A DNA stretch of 27,952 bases, taken from the NCBI RefSeq assembly GCF_050176255.1, contig NZ_JBFXIE010000044.1. One strand, given 5' to 3'. The DNA is from JBFXIE01 sp050176255 (lineage in GTDB: Bacteria; Pseudomonadota; Gammaproteobacteria; Burkholderiales; Burkholderiaceae_C). Made by a program: the position numbers and the translations under genes. Below, one piece after another: positions 8,326-15,580 of the stretch (its first letter is position 1; every line of letters starts with the position of its first letter). The notes below the pieces were generated by a model. That model ran no database searches and was not told where the DNA came from. It was given only the letters and a program-made list of their open reading frames with translations.

Positions 8326-8340
8326 CTGCTGGTTGAGACT

Positions 8341-8389
8341 AAAAATGCCTCTGGCGCTTATGGGAAAAGCGCAGGCAGCTCTTTTTTTT
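8341..8389 (-). repeat. Dispersed hairpin repeat, copy 2 (inverted orientation)
   Basis: Reads as the reverse complement of the consensus: a GCCTC box, then GCGCTT (8354-8359) and AAGCGC (8367-8372) around a 7-nt loop, then GGCAGCT and a T run. It ends 5 nt before the ybaK ATG, so it makes up the whole visible leader of that gene and replaces a normal ribosome binding site with GAAG. Confidence 0.75.
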
Positions 8390-8394
8390 GAAGC

Positions 8395-8895
8395 ATGGCC
8401 AAGAAAGAAAAAACCGCTCATGTGAGCGAAACCCCCGCCACGCAGCTGCTGCGTGCCCACAAGGTGGCCTTCACCGAGCACCCGTACGACTACGTGGAGC
8501 ACGGCGGCTCGGCGGAGTCGGCACGCCAGCTCGGGCTCGATGAGCACATGGTGGTCAAGACGCTGGTGATGCAGGATCAGGACGCCCGCCCGCTGATCGT
8601 GCTGATGCACGGCGACCGCAAGGTGTCCACCAAAAACCTGGCGCGCCAGATCGGTGCCAAGAGCATCGAGCCCTGCAAGCCCGAAGTGGCCAACCGCCAC
8701 AGCGGCTACCTGGTGGGCGGCACTTCGCCGTTTGGCACGCGCAAGCCGATGCCGGTGTTCATCGAAGAAAGCATCCTGCAGCTGCCGCGCATTGCCATCA
8801 ACGGTGGGCGCCGCGGCTTTCTGGTGCAAATCGACCCGCAGGTGTGCGTGCAGCTGCTGGGTGCGCGCCCGGTGCAGTGCGCGCTGGCAGAATAG
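8395..8895 (+). CDS. ybaK: Cys-tRNA(Pro) deacylase
   Basis: YbaK/EbsC-type trans-editing factor that hydrolyses Cys-tRNA(Pro) made in error by prolyl-tRNA synthetase. The 166-residue protein has the single YbaK domain: the conserved lysine K55 in VVKTLV, the KNLARQIGAKSIE segment, and the signature GYLVGGTSPFGTRK followed by INGGRRG. Length and motifs agree with the Haemophilus and E. coli proteins, apart from about ten extra residues at the N-terminus. Its leader is made of a repeat copy and has only a weak ribosome binding site. plsY starts 74 bp downstream. Confidence 0.93.
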   Translation: MAKKEKTAHVSETPATQLLRAHKVAFTEHPYDYVEHGGSAESARQLGLDEHMVVKTLVMQDQDARPLIVLMHGDRKVSTKNLARQIGAKSIEPCKPEVANRHSGYLVGGTSPFGTRKPMPVFIEESILQLPRIAINGGRRGFLVQIDPQVCVQLLGARPVQCALAE

Positions 8896-8969
8896 CGCGG
8901 CCTTTTGGCGCCAGCATCCATGCTCTCATCTGCGTTGGCGCTTTTCACCTGTTTCAACCATCCATTGCC

Positions 8970-9605
8970 GTGAGCCCTGTACTTTTGTCTCTTGCCGCTG
9001 CCGTGGCTGCCTACCTGCTGGGTTCGCTGTCGTTTGCCGTCATCGTCAGCCGCGTGATGGGCCTGTCCGACCCGCGCACCTACGGCAGCAAGAACCCCGG
9101 CGCCACCAACGTGCTGCGCTCGGGCTCCAAGGTGGCGGCGGTCGTCACGCTGCTGTTTGACGCGCTCAAGGGCTGGCTGCCGGTGGTGCTGGTGCGCTGG
9201 TTTGGCGCCCCTTACGGTCTGCAGGAGGGCACGGTGGCGCTGGTGGCGCTGGCCGCATTTGCTGGCCACCTGTGGCCGGTGTTCTTTCGTTTTCAGGGAG
9301 GCAAGGGCGTGGCGACGGCGCTGGGTGTGCTGGTGGGCATCAGCGGCTGGCTGGGCCTGGCCACGCTGCTGACCTGGATCATCATTGCGTTTTTCTTCCG
9401 CTACTCGTCGCTGGCCTCGCTGGTGGCGGCGGTGTTTGCGCCGTTCTTTTACGTGCTGGGCAGCGGCGTGGCCTGGTACGCGGATGCGCGTGTGGGTGTG
9501 GCCATTGCGGTGATGGCGGGCCTGCTGGCCTGGCGCCACCGCCAGAACATCCAGCGCCTTATCCAGGGCAAAGAGTCGCGTCTGGGCGCCAGCAAAAAGC
9601 ACTGA
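8970..9605 (+). CDS. plsY: Acyl-phosphate:glycerol-3-phosphate acyltransferase
   Basis: Inner-membrane enzyme that transfers an acyl group from acyl-phosphate to sn-glycerol-3-phosphate, the first committed step of phospholipid synthesis in the PlsX/PlsY pathway. The 211-residue product has about five membrane helices and the family signatures GSKNPGATNVLR (about 35-46) and GHLWPVFFRFQGGKGVAT, plus a basic C-terminus. The GTG at 8970 is chosen because it places the first helix right after the start, as in other PlsY proteins. Earlier start codons in this frame run back into ybaK. Convergent with the HD-GYP-like gene 26 bp away. Confidence 0.94.
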   Translation: MSPVLLSLAAAVAAYLLGSLSFAVIVSRVMGLSDPRTYGSKNPGATNVLRSGSKVAAVVTLLFDALKGWLPVVLVRWFGAPYGLQEGTVALVALAAFAGHLWPVFFRFQGGKGVATALGVLVGISGWLGLATLLTWIIIAFFFRYSSLASLVAAVFAPFFYVLGSGVAWYADARVGVAIAVMAGLLAWRHRQNIQRLIQGKESRLGASKKH

Positions 9606-9631
9606 CGCGGGCGCTCGCTGTCGTACAGCGG

Positions 9632-10651
9632 TCATTCAGCCCGTTGCGCGGGCGGACTCAGTGCGGCGGCCGGTCGGTGCGCCGCATACATGCCCAGACG
9701 CACCATGGCGCGGTAAGGCAGCTCCACGGTGACTGCGGAGCGTGCCAGCGCCGACAGGATGCGCGGCCGCCCGCGCGCTGTCTCGTGAAGAGTGGGCGCT
9801 GATTGCGGCTCGCCATTGGCGTTCAGCACACTGGCCACCAGCGGCAGGTTGGGCCGGTCGCTGCGCCGCAGCACGATGGCCGTCTCGCCGTTATCCAGCC
9901 GCACGAAGGTGCCTGGCGGGCACAGGCCCACGGTGCGCACCAGGGCCAGCTCCACCTCGTCGTGCATGTCGGATTCATGGCCCACGATGGCCCGTACCGA
10001 GTCGGTGGCGCTGCGCCCCGCACGCGACTTGCGCGGGCTGATGATGGCGGCGTAGCGGTCGATGGTGCTCAGGATGCGGGCCAGCCGCTCGGGCGCGGGC
10101 AGTGCGGTCAGCATCGCGGCATCGGACAGCGGCTGGTGGTGCAGGGCGACCACTTCCAGCCAGAGATCGTTGGTGATGTTCAGCTCTTCCAGCATGCCCA
10201 GACCGGCTTGCGGATGCAGGGCCACGGCTTTTTGCTGCTCGGCGGTGAGCGGCTCGCGCTGCAGGGCCAGCTCGTCTTGCAGCGCCGTCATGCCGATGTT
10301 CATGGTGAAGGCCGCGCGCACCAGGCTGTCACGCTCGTGGGCGGGCAGTCCGGCATCGAGCGCCATGATGTGGCACAGCGTGCCGCAGACCAGCGCGTGC
10401 GAGGCGCTGTAGCCCGCCGTGGATGTGGAGGCTAGCTGGAACATCAGGTACAGCGCGGCGTCGATGTCATGGGTCACCAGACCTTGCAGCCAGCGGTCGC
10501 ACTGGCGTACCTTGGCGGGAAAGTCCGTCACGCTCAACGGGCGCAGCAGCAGTATGGACAGCGCCGACTCCAGATCGGACCATTGTCCTAGCAGATCCTC
10601 GTATTCGGTGTCGGCGGCGGGGCCGGGGCCGGCGGGGGGCAGCGCAAGCAT
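9632..10651 (-). CDS. Degenerate HD-GYP domain protein
   Basis: A 339-residue cytoplasmic protein whose central part (about 85-225) aligns by eye with HD-GYP cyclic-di-GMP phosphodiesterases: SASHALVCGTLCH, RAAFTMNIGMTALQDEL, PLTAEQQKAVALHPQAG, ALHHQPLSD and ERLARILSTIDRYAAIISPRKS. The metal-binding HD pair is replaced by MN in TMNIGM and the GYP triad is missing, so phosphodiesterase activity is unlikely. A binding or signalling role is possible. The N-terminal 80 residues and C-terminal 100 residues match no domain I recognise. It is the last gene of a minus-strand set after the retropepsin-like protease and yajQ. Confidence 0.75.
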   Translation of the reverse strand: MLALPPAGPGPAADTEYEDLLGQWSDLESALSILLLRPLSVTDFPAKVRQCDRWLQGLVTHDIDAALYLMFQLASTSTAGYSASHALVCGTLCHIMALDAGLPAHERDSLVRAAFTMNIGMTALQDELALQREPLTAEQQKAVALHPQAGLGMLEELNITNDLWLEVVALHHQPLSDAAMLTALPAPERLARILSTIDRYAAIISPRKSRAGRSATDSVRAIVGHESDMHDEVELALVRTVGLCPPGTFVRLDNGETAIVLRRSDRPNLPLVASVLNANGEPQSAPTLHETARGRPRILSALARSAVTVELPYRAMVRLGMYAAHRPAAALSPPAQRAE

Positions 10652-10712
10652 GGTGCAGGAGGGCGTGGGCGTCGAGAGTGCGGAGGCGGGCAGATGGCGG
10701 CGCGCGCGCCTG

Positions 10713-11354
10713 TCAGCGGCGTTTGAGCAGCACCAGCTCGTCGCCCGTGCGGTTCATCTCGAACTCGCGCAGAAAGCTGTTGCCCAGCAAAACGTAGGGC
10801 ATGGGCTGAGGGGTGACGATGGCGTCCACCCCGCGCACCTCCACGTCGCCCACGCGCACTGAGTCCAGCCGCAGGCGCCAGCCCCGGGCCGTGCCGTTGG
10901 CGGTGCTCATGGTCACGCCCTGGCCTTGCTCGAACGGCAGGCCCATGCGCTGAGCGTCCGGCCGGCCAATGGCGACCGTCGAGGCGCCCGTGTCCACCAT
11001 GTACTGCATTACGCGGCCGTTGATCAATCCGCTGTTGATGAAGTGCCCCCGCGCATCGGCCTTGAGCACGATGCGCTGGCCCGTGCCGCTGCGGCCCACG
11101 CTGACCGGCGCCTCGCCCAGCCGCAAGGTCTGCCGGCCGTCGGCGGTGTCCACCACGGCGTCGCTGGCGCCCACGGACACCACCCGAACGCCCCGGTGCG
11201 CCTCGCCCGGCGCCACGCCGCGCGGCGCGCTGCCGTCCACCACCAGCAAGGCCTTGCCGCCCAGGATGCCGGCCAGCACCACGCTCTGCGCCTGGGCCCA
11301 CGAGGGCGCAGTCAGCGCCAGGGCGGCGGCCAGGAGCAGGGTCAGGCGAAGCAT
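10713..11354 (-). CDS. Retropepsin-like aspartic protease, secreted
   Basis: A 213-residue protein with an N-terminal signal peptide (hydrophobic to about residue 18, likely cleavage after AQA). The N-terminal half is a small domain (LAGILGGKALLVVDG). The C-terminal half is a single-copy retroviral-type aspartic protease domain with active-site D121 in YMVDTGASTVAIG and the flap-like and closing region PYVLLGNSFLREFEM. Proteins of this type are found in the envelope of many Proteobacteria, and they would act as homodimers because only one DTG motif is present. Substrate unknown. A TTG at 11360 precedes the chosen ATG by two codons. It sits 19 bp after yajQ on the same strand. Confidence 0.88.
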   Translation of the reverse strand: MLRLTLLLAAALALTAPSWAQAQSVVLAGILGGKALLVVDGSAPRGVAPGEAHRGVRVVSVGASDAVVDTADGRQTLRLGEAPVSVGRSGTGQRIVLKADARGHFINSGLINGRVMQYMVDTGASTVAIGRPDAQRMGLPFEQGQGVTMSTANGTARGWRLRLDSVRVGDVEVRGVDAIVTPQPMPYVLLGNSFLREFEMNRTGDELVLLKRR

Positions 11355-11373
11355 GGGCAACGGCCGGGCGTGG

Positions 11374-11859
11374 TCAATCGCGGAAGTTGTCGAAGGTCAG
11401 CGGCAGGTCGGCAATGTCCTTGCGGATCAGGGCCATGGCGGCCTGCAGGTCGTCGCGCTTGGCGCCAGTGACTCGCACTTTGTCCTCCTGGATGGCTGCC
11501 TGCAGCTTGAGCTTGCTGTCCTTGATGAGGCGCTGGATTTTCTTGGCCTGCTCGGCATCGATGCCGTTTTTGACCTTGACCACCTGCTTGAGCTTGTCGC
11601 CGCCGATCTTCTGGGGCTTTTGCACGTCCAGAAAGCGCACATCCACGTTGCGCTTGGTGAGCTTGCCCCGCAGGATGTCCTCGACCTGCTGCAGCTGGAA
11701 GTCGGCGTCGCCGAACATCGTGATTTCCTTGTCTTTCAGCTCCACGGCGGCGGACGTGCCCTTGAAGTCGAAGCGCGTGCCGATCTCCTTGGCGGTGTTT
11801 TCCACGGCGTTTTTCACTTCGACGAAATTGGCTTCACAGACGGTATCAAAAGACGGCAT
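11374..11859 (-). CDS. yajQ: YajQ family nucleotide-binding protein
   Basis: DUF520 protein of 161 residues, cytoplasmic. It starts MPSFDTVCEANFVEVKNAVEN and contains TRFDFKGT, the long basic helix KKIQRLIKDSKLKLQAAIQ and the terminal LPLTFDNFRD, all typical of the family at its usual length. Family members bind nucleotides, and in Xanthomonas the homologue binds cyclic di-GMP and affects virulence gene expression. Whether this one does is unknown. ATG 11859 matches the conserved N-terminus; an upstream start would add seven residues. It is divergent from murB and first of a likely three-gene unit. Confidence 0.95.
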   Translation of the reverse strand: MPSFDTVCEANFVEVKNAVENTAKEIGTRFDFKGTSAAVELKDKEITMFGDADFQLQQVEDILRGKLTKRNVDVRFLDVQKPQKIGGDKLKQVVKVKNGIDAEQAKKIQRLIKDSKLKLQAAIQEDKVRVTGAKRDDLQAAMALIRKDIADLPLTFDNFRD

Positions 11860-11912
11860 GGCATCACTCTCGGCTAACACGCTACAAACCCGCGCCCGCA
11901 GAGGGCGGGTGC

Positions 11913-11918
11913 GACAAT
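11913..11918 (+). promoter_or_regulatory. Candidate -10 box for murB
   Basis: GACAAT in the context CGACAATCC ends only 7 nt before the murB ATG, which would put the transcription start at or next to the A of ATG. An alternative TACAAA lies at 11883-11888. No clear -35 is visible for either. Inference. Confidence 0.35.
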
Positions 11919-11925
11919 CCTGGCG

Positions 11926-13002
11926 ATGTTAGTCGAGAAAAACGTACCCCTGCAGAGTTACAACACCTTCGGCATCGCGGCGCGAGCGCACACGCTGGTG
12001 CGCGTGCACAGCGCCAAAGATGTGCATGACCTGCTGGCCGACCACCGACTGGCACGCCAGCCGCTGCTGGTGCTGGGCGGGGGCAGCAACATCGTGCTGA
12101 CGGGCGACGTCAAGCCCGTTGTGCTCAAGATGGAGATCAAGGGGCTGCGCCTGCTGGAAGAAACCGACAAGGCCTGGATCGTGGAGGCCGGCGCGGGCGA
12201 GCTGTGGCATGACGCCGTGGCCTGGACTTTGGCGCAGGGTTGGCCGGGCCTGGAAAACCTGGCCCTGATCCCCGGCACCGTGGGCGCGGCGCCCGTGCAA
12301 AACATCGGCGCCTACGGCGTGGAGCTGCAAGACCGCTTTCACTCCCTGGTGGCCATCGACCTGGCCACGGGCCGCCCCTTTACGCTGGATGCCGCACAGT
12401 GCGCGTTTGGCTACCGCGACTCGGTGTTCAAGCACGCCGCGCCGCGCGCGCCGCACGAAGGTGGCGGCCTGCACCGCGGCATGGGCCTGGCCGGGCGCGC
12501 AGTCATCACCCATGTGCGCTTTTTGCTGCGCAAGGACTGGGCCCCCGAGCTGGGCTACCTGGACCTGGAGCGCAGGCGCCAGGAGGCGGGGGTGCAGCAC
12601 CCGACGGCGCAGCAGGTTTTTGACTGGGTGTGCGACATACGCCGCGCCAAGCTGCCCGACCCGGCCGTGATCGGCAACGCCGGCAGTTTCTTCAAGAACC
12701 CCACGGTCACGCCCGAGCAGTGCCAGGACATCATCGCGCGCGACCCGAAGATCGTGCATTACCCCATGCCTGACGGAACCATCAAGCTGGCGGCCGGCTG
12801 GCTCATCGACGCCTGCGGCTGGAAGGGCAAGACCGTGGGCAAGGCCGGCGTGTATGAAAAGCAGGCGCTGGTGCTGGTCAACCGCGGAACGCCTGAAGAT
12901 AGCGTGACCGGCGGCGAAGTGATGACCCTGGCGCGCGCCATACAGACCAGTGTGTACGAGCGCTTTGGCATTCGCCTCGAGCCCGAGCCGGTGGTGCTGT
13001 AG
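11926..13002 (+). CDS. murB: UDP-N-acetylenolpyruvoylglucosamine reductase
   Basis: FAD- and NADPH-dependent reduction of UDP-GlcNAc-enolpyruvate to UDP-MurNAc, the second committed step of peptidoglycan precursor synthesis. The 358-residue product is of the E. coli type. It has the FAD-binding blocks NTFGIAARA, LVLGGGSNIVL and LENLALIPGTVGAAPVQNIGAYG, arginine R164 in FGYRDSVFK, the catalytic serine S254 in GNAGSFFKNP, and glutamate in the terminal LEPEP. A roughly 20-residue insertion (about 170-190, HAAPRAPHEGGGLHRG) lies just after the FGYRDS motif and is longer than in E. coli. There is no ribosome binding site and the -10 candidate is very close, so the message may be leaderless. Confidence 0.96.
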   Translation: MLVEKNVPLQSYNTFGIAARAHTLVRVHSAKDVHDLLADHRLARQPLLVLGGGSNIVLTGDVKPVVLKMEIKGLRLLEETDKAWIVEAGAGELWHDAVAWTLAQGWPGLENLALIPGTVGAAPVQNIGAYGVELQDRFHSLVAIDLATGRPFTLDAAQCAFGYRDSVFKHAAPRAPHEGGGLHRGMGLAGRAVITHVRFLLRKDWAPELGYLDLERRRQEAGVQHPTAQQVFDWVCDIRRAKLPDPAVIGNAGSFFKNPTVTPEQCQDIIARDPKIVHYPMPDGTIKLAAGWLIDACGWKGKTVGKAGVYEKQALVLVNRGTPEDSVTGGEVMTLARAIQTSVYERFGIRLEPEPVVL

Positions 13003-13029
13003 TCAGCCTTGTTTTTGCTCATCTTTTGG

Positions 13030-13070
13030 TAGCTGTTCGCGCTTGATGCATAAGCGCTAGAGGTCTAAAA
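13030..13070 (+). repeat. Dispersed hairpin repeat, copy 3
   Basis: TAGCTGTTC, then GCGCTT (13039-13044) and AAGCGC (13052-13057) around a 7-nt loop, then TAGAGGTCTAAAA. It lies between the murB stop and the terminator shared with the convergent transporter gene. Confidence 0.75.
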
Positions 13071-13077
13071 AGCACAA

Positions 13078-13101
13078 AACCGCCCAAGGGCGGTTCTGTT
13101 G
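13078..13101. terminator. Bidirectional intrinsic terminator, murB / DASS transporter
   Basis: AACCGCCC (13078-13085) pairs with GGGCGGTT (13088-13095), with the innermost pairs opening to form the loop. It is flanked by an A-rich stretch on the left and T-rich bases on the right. The position between two convergent genes fits a shared terminator. Confidence 0.7.
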
Positions 13102-13120
13102 TCTGCGCGGCGATCGTCCG

Positions 13121-14665
13121 TCAGCCGGCCGTTGTCGTCATGTAGCCCATCCAGGGCCAGTAGGTCAGCGAGAACACCACCAGCAGCACGATGGCCGCCG
13201 CAGTCAGCACCAGGCCTGTGCGCACGTAGTCCTTGATGTCGAAGGTGTCGGTGCCGTAGGCCAGCATGCCCTGGGGCGAGTTCACCGGCAGGATGAAGCC
13301 GATGCTGACCACGAACTGCAGCAGCATGGTCATGCCGATGGCGTTGATGCCTGGGGTCTCGACGGTCTGCATCACGCTGATGATGATCGGGATCATGGTG
13401 GACGCCAGCCCCGTGGCGCTGGCAAAGCCCAGGTGGATCACGATCAGGAACAGCGACAGCAGCATGAAGATGGCAAACGCGCTGGCATTGGCCAGGCCCA
13501 GATAGTCCACTATCAGGCGGGCCAGCCAGGGCGCGGCCTCGGTCTTGAGCAGGGCCGATCCCATGGCGATGCCCACGGCAAACAGCAGCACGGTGCCCCA
13601 GGGGAAGCCCTTTTGCGACTCTTTCCAGTTCATCACGCCCACGCGCGGCGCCAGCATCAGCGCAATGGCTACGATGGTGGAGGTGGTGGTGTCCACCTTG
13701 TGCAGCACGCCCTCGGTGGCCCAAAAGCCCAGCAGGATCAGGGTGATGCCCAGCAGCTTGCCCTGGTTGGCGGTCATGGGGCCCAGCTCGGCCAGTTGGC
13801 GCTGGATGGCTTCGCGGCCGCCGGCAATGTGATCCATCTCGGGCTTGAGCATGCGCGTCATGATGTAGTACAGCGCAATCGTCAGCACGGCAGAGTAGGG
13901 TGCGCCGGCCACGAACCACTCGCCCCAGGTGATGGTCTGGTTGAACTGCTTTTCAATGAAGCCGATGGCCACCATGTTCTGCGCGGCGGCGGTCTTGATG
14001 CCGATGTTCCACACGCTGGCAGTCTGCGCTGCGGTGATCACCACCAGTGCCGCAAACTTGCTGCGACGGTCTGCCCCGAAAGCCGACAGAAAGCCCAGCA
14101 TGATGGGCATCAGGCAGGCCACGCGCGCGGTGGCGCTGGGCACGATGAACGACAGCAAAAAGCCCACCAGGATGGCGCCCATGGCCACATGGTTGGCGCG
14201 TGCCGGCACGTACGACAGCACCTGCAGCGCGATGCGCTTGTCCAGTCGCGTAGTCGTCATGGCGGCGGCGATGAAGCAGGCCGCAGCCACCAGCACCACG
14301 GCGCTGTTGCTGAAGCCGCCCAGCGCATAGGGCAGCGCGGCGCGCGTGCCCATCATGGCGCCCGCCGCATCCTTGCCCGGCACAGGGCTGATGGCCAGCA
14401 AGACAATCATGACGGCGCCAATGACCACGGCGCTGACGGCATAGTCCAGCGCTTCGGTCATCCACAAAATCACCGCGAACGCGAGGATGGCCAGCATCAT
14501 CTGCCCCGCCTGGGGCAGCCCGGGCAACGCTGGCATGAATGCGATGATGAGCAAGGCGGCCGTGGCCGCCGCCAGACCGATGCGCCGTGTCATGACAGAC
14601 CCATCGCCCGCAGGCGGCTTATCGGTGGTTGCAGTGGCAGGAGTGGGGGCTGGGGAGGAAGTCAT
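13121..14665 (-). CDS. DASS-family (SLC13-type) anion transporter
   Basis: Inner-membrane symporter of 514 residues, likely sodium-coupled and carrying di- or tricarboxylates (such as malate, succinate, citrate) or another divalent anion; the substrate cannot be told from sequence. A polar Pro/Thr-rich N-terminus (about 1-25) precedes about 12 hydrophobic segments. The two family hairpin motifs appear as IVPSATARVACLMPIML (about 155-171) and LPVNSPQGMLAYGTDTF (about 470-486). The typical SNT triplet is replaced by SAT in the first and NSP in the second. ATG 14665 is chosen; readings upstream of it are low-complexity. Convergent with murB and divergent from the queuosine operon. Confidence 0.87.
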   Translation of the reverse strand: MTSSPAPTPATATTDKPPAGDGSVMTRRIGLAAATAALLIIAFMPALPGLPQAGQMMLAILAFAVILWMTEALDYAVSAVVIGAVMIVLLAISPVPGKDAAGAMMGTRAALPYALGGFSNSAVVLVAAACFIAAAMTTTRLDKRIALQVLSYVPARANHVAMGAILVGFLLSFIVPSATARVACLMPIMLGFLSAFGADRRSKFAALVVITAAQTASVWNIGIKTAAAQNMVAIGFIEKQFNQTITWGEWFVAGAPYSAVLTIALYYIMTRMLKPEMDHIAGGREAIQRQLAELGPMTANQGKLLGITLILLGFWATEGVLHKVDTTTSTIVAIALMLAPRVGVMNWKESQKGFPWGTVLLFAVGIAMGSALLKTEAAPWLARLIVDYLGLANASAFAIFMLLSLFLIVIHLGFASATGLASTMIPIIISVMQTVETPGINAIGMTMLLQFVVSIGFILPVNSPQGMLAYGTDTFDIKDYVRTGLVLTAAAIVLLVVFSLTYWPWMGYMTTTAG

Positions 14666-14835
14666 GGCAAGGTTTTCTTTCTCTTGGAGTCGCCCGGCAA
14701 AGACTTTGGCCTGAAGCAATCGCAGTCGGCCAGCAGGGGCGCGCATGTCATTGTGCGCCGCTGTTATCGGCACCGTATGACATGTAGCGGCGCTTTTTGA
14801 CAAGCATCAAGCACTGTCCTTGCAAAAAATCAGCC

Positions 14836-14841
14836 TACAAT
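14836..14841 (+). promoter_or_regulatory. Candidate -10 box for the yhhQ-queC operon
   Basis: TACAAT in CCTACAATCGCG, placed so that transcription would start about 20 nt before the riboswitch. A TTGACA at 14797-14802 is 33 bp away, too far to be its -35. The -35 is therefore unclear. Confidence 0.4.
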
Positions 14842-14866
14842 CGCGCCCCCCGGCAATACCGCCGAC

Positions 14867-14900
14867 ATGGGTTCCCTCAACCCCATTCACAAAAAAAGGA
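14867..14900 (+). promoter_or_regulatory. preQ1-I riboswitch (type II-like)
   Basis: P1 stem ATGGG (14867-14871) pairs with CCCAT (14882-14886) around the loop TTCCCTCAAC. An A-rich tail (14889-14897) and GGA (14898-14900) follow; GGA can pair with TCC of the loop to close the H-type pseudoknot. The layout matches the Thermoanaerobacter preQ1 aptamer (GGG stem, loop ending AAC, CCC stem, A-rich tail, AAGGA) nearly position by position. The 3' AAGGA is also the ribosome binding site of yhhQ, 5 nt before its ATG, so ligand binding should block translation. The genes controlled belong to queuosine metabolism, as expected. Confidence 0.9.
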
Positions 14901-14905
14901 CTGCC

Positions 14906-15580
14906 ATGACCTCGCTGCAGGCAACGCCATCGCGCGTGCCGTTTTACCTCTCCCTCCTGGTGGCGTTTCATATCGCCATCGTCATTGCCAGCAACTACCT
15001 GGTGCAACTGCCCATCACGCTGCTGGGCTTTCACAGCACCTGGGGTGCGTTCAGTTTCCCGTTCATCTTTTTGGCCACCGACCTGACGGTGCGGCTCATC
15101 GGCAAGGCCGAGGCGCGCCGCGTCATTGCCCGCGCCATGCTGCCGGCGCTGGTGGCCTCTTACGTGGTGGGCGTGCTGTTCCATGACGGCCGCTTCAACG
15201 GCTGGGCCGCGCTGGGTGACTTCAACACCTTCGTGTTCCGAATCGCCTTTGCCAGCTTTGCCGCCTATGTGCTGGGGCAGTTGCTGGACATCCAGGTGTT
15301 CGACCGCATGCGCCAGACCAGCCGGTCATGGTGGCTGGCCCCGGCAGCGGCGTCGGTGTTTGGGCAGGCGCTGGACACGGCTGCTTTCTTCTCCATCGCC
15401 TTCTGGCGCAGTCCTGATGCCTTCATGGCTGCCAACTGGGGCGAGATCGCCCTGGTGGACTATGTCATCAAGATGGCCGTGAGCCTGCTGCTGTTCGTGC
15501 CCGCGTATGGCGTGGCCCTGGCCGCCATTGTGCGCACCATGCGTGCGCAGCCGGCGCCACTGGCTACCTCTGCGCCATGA
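14906..15580 (+). CDS. yhhQ: Queuosine precursor transporter (YhhQ family)
   Basis: Inner-membrane importer of 7-deazaguanine precursors of queuosine (preQ0/preQ1), 224 residues with about six membrane helices. Family features include the N-terminal FHIAIVIASNYLVQLP, the GAFSFPFIFLATDLTVRLIG block, and the later FGQALDTAAFFSIAFW and LVDYVIKM segments. ATG 14906 is chosen because the AAGGA ahead of it is part of the preQ1 riboswitch. An in-frame ATG at 14867 lies inside the riboswitch stem and is not a real start. The stop overlaps the queC start by 4 nt (ATGA), so the two are one operon. Confidence 0.94.
   Translation: MTSLQATPSRVPFYLSLLVAFHIAIVIASNYLVQLPITLLGFHSTWGAFSFPFIFLATDLTVRLIGKAEARRVIARAMLPALVASYVVGVLFHDGRFNGWAALGDFNTFVFRIAFASFAAYVLGQLLDIQVFDRMRQTSRSWWLAPAAASVFGQALDTAAFFSIAFWRSPDAFMAANWGEIALVDYVIKMAVSLLLFVPAYGVALAAIVRTMRAQPAPLATSAP

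Noticed and set aside
13433..14800. 455-codon plus-strand frame over the DASS transporter
   Set aside because: Gly/His/Gln-rich shadow of the transporter's codons, with no recognisable domain.
14867..14905. Upstream ATG of yhhQ as the true start
   Set aside because: This ATG is the 5' strand of the riboswitch P1 stem. The downstream ATG 14906 has the AAGGA site and fits the family length.
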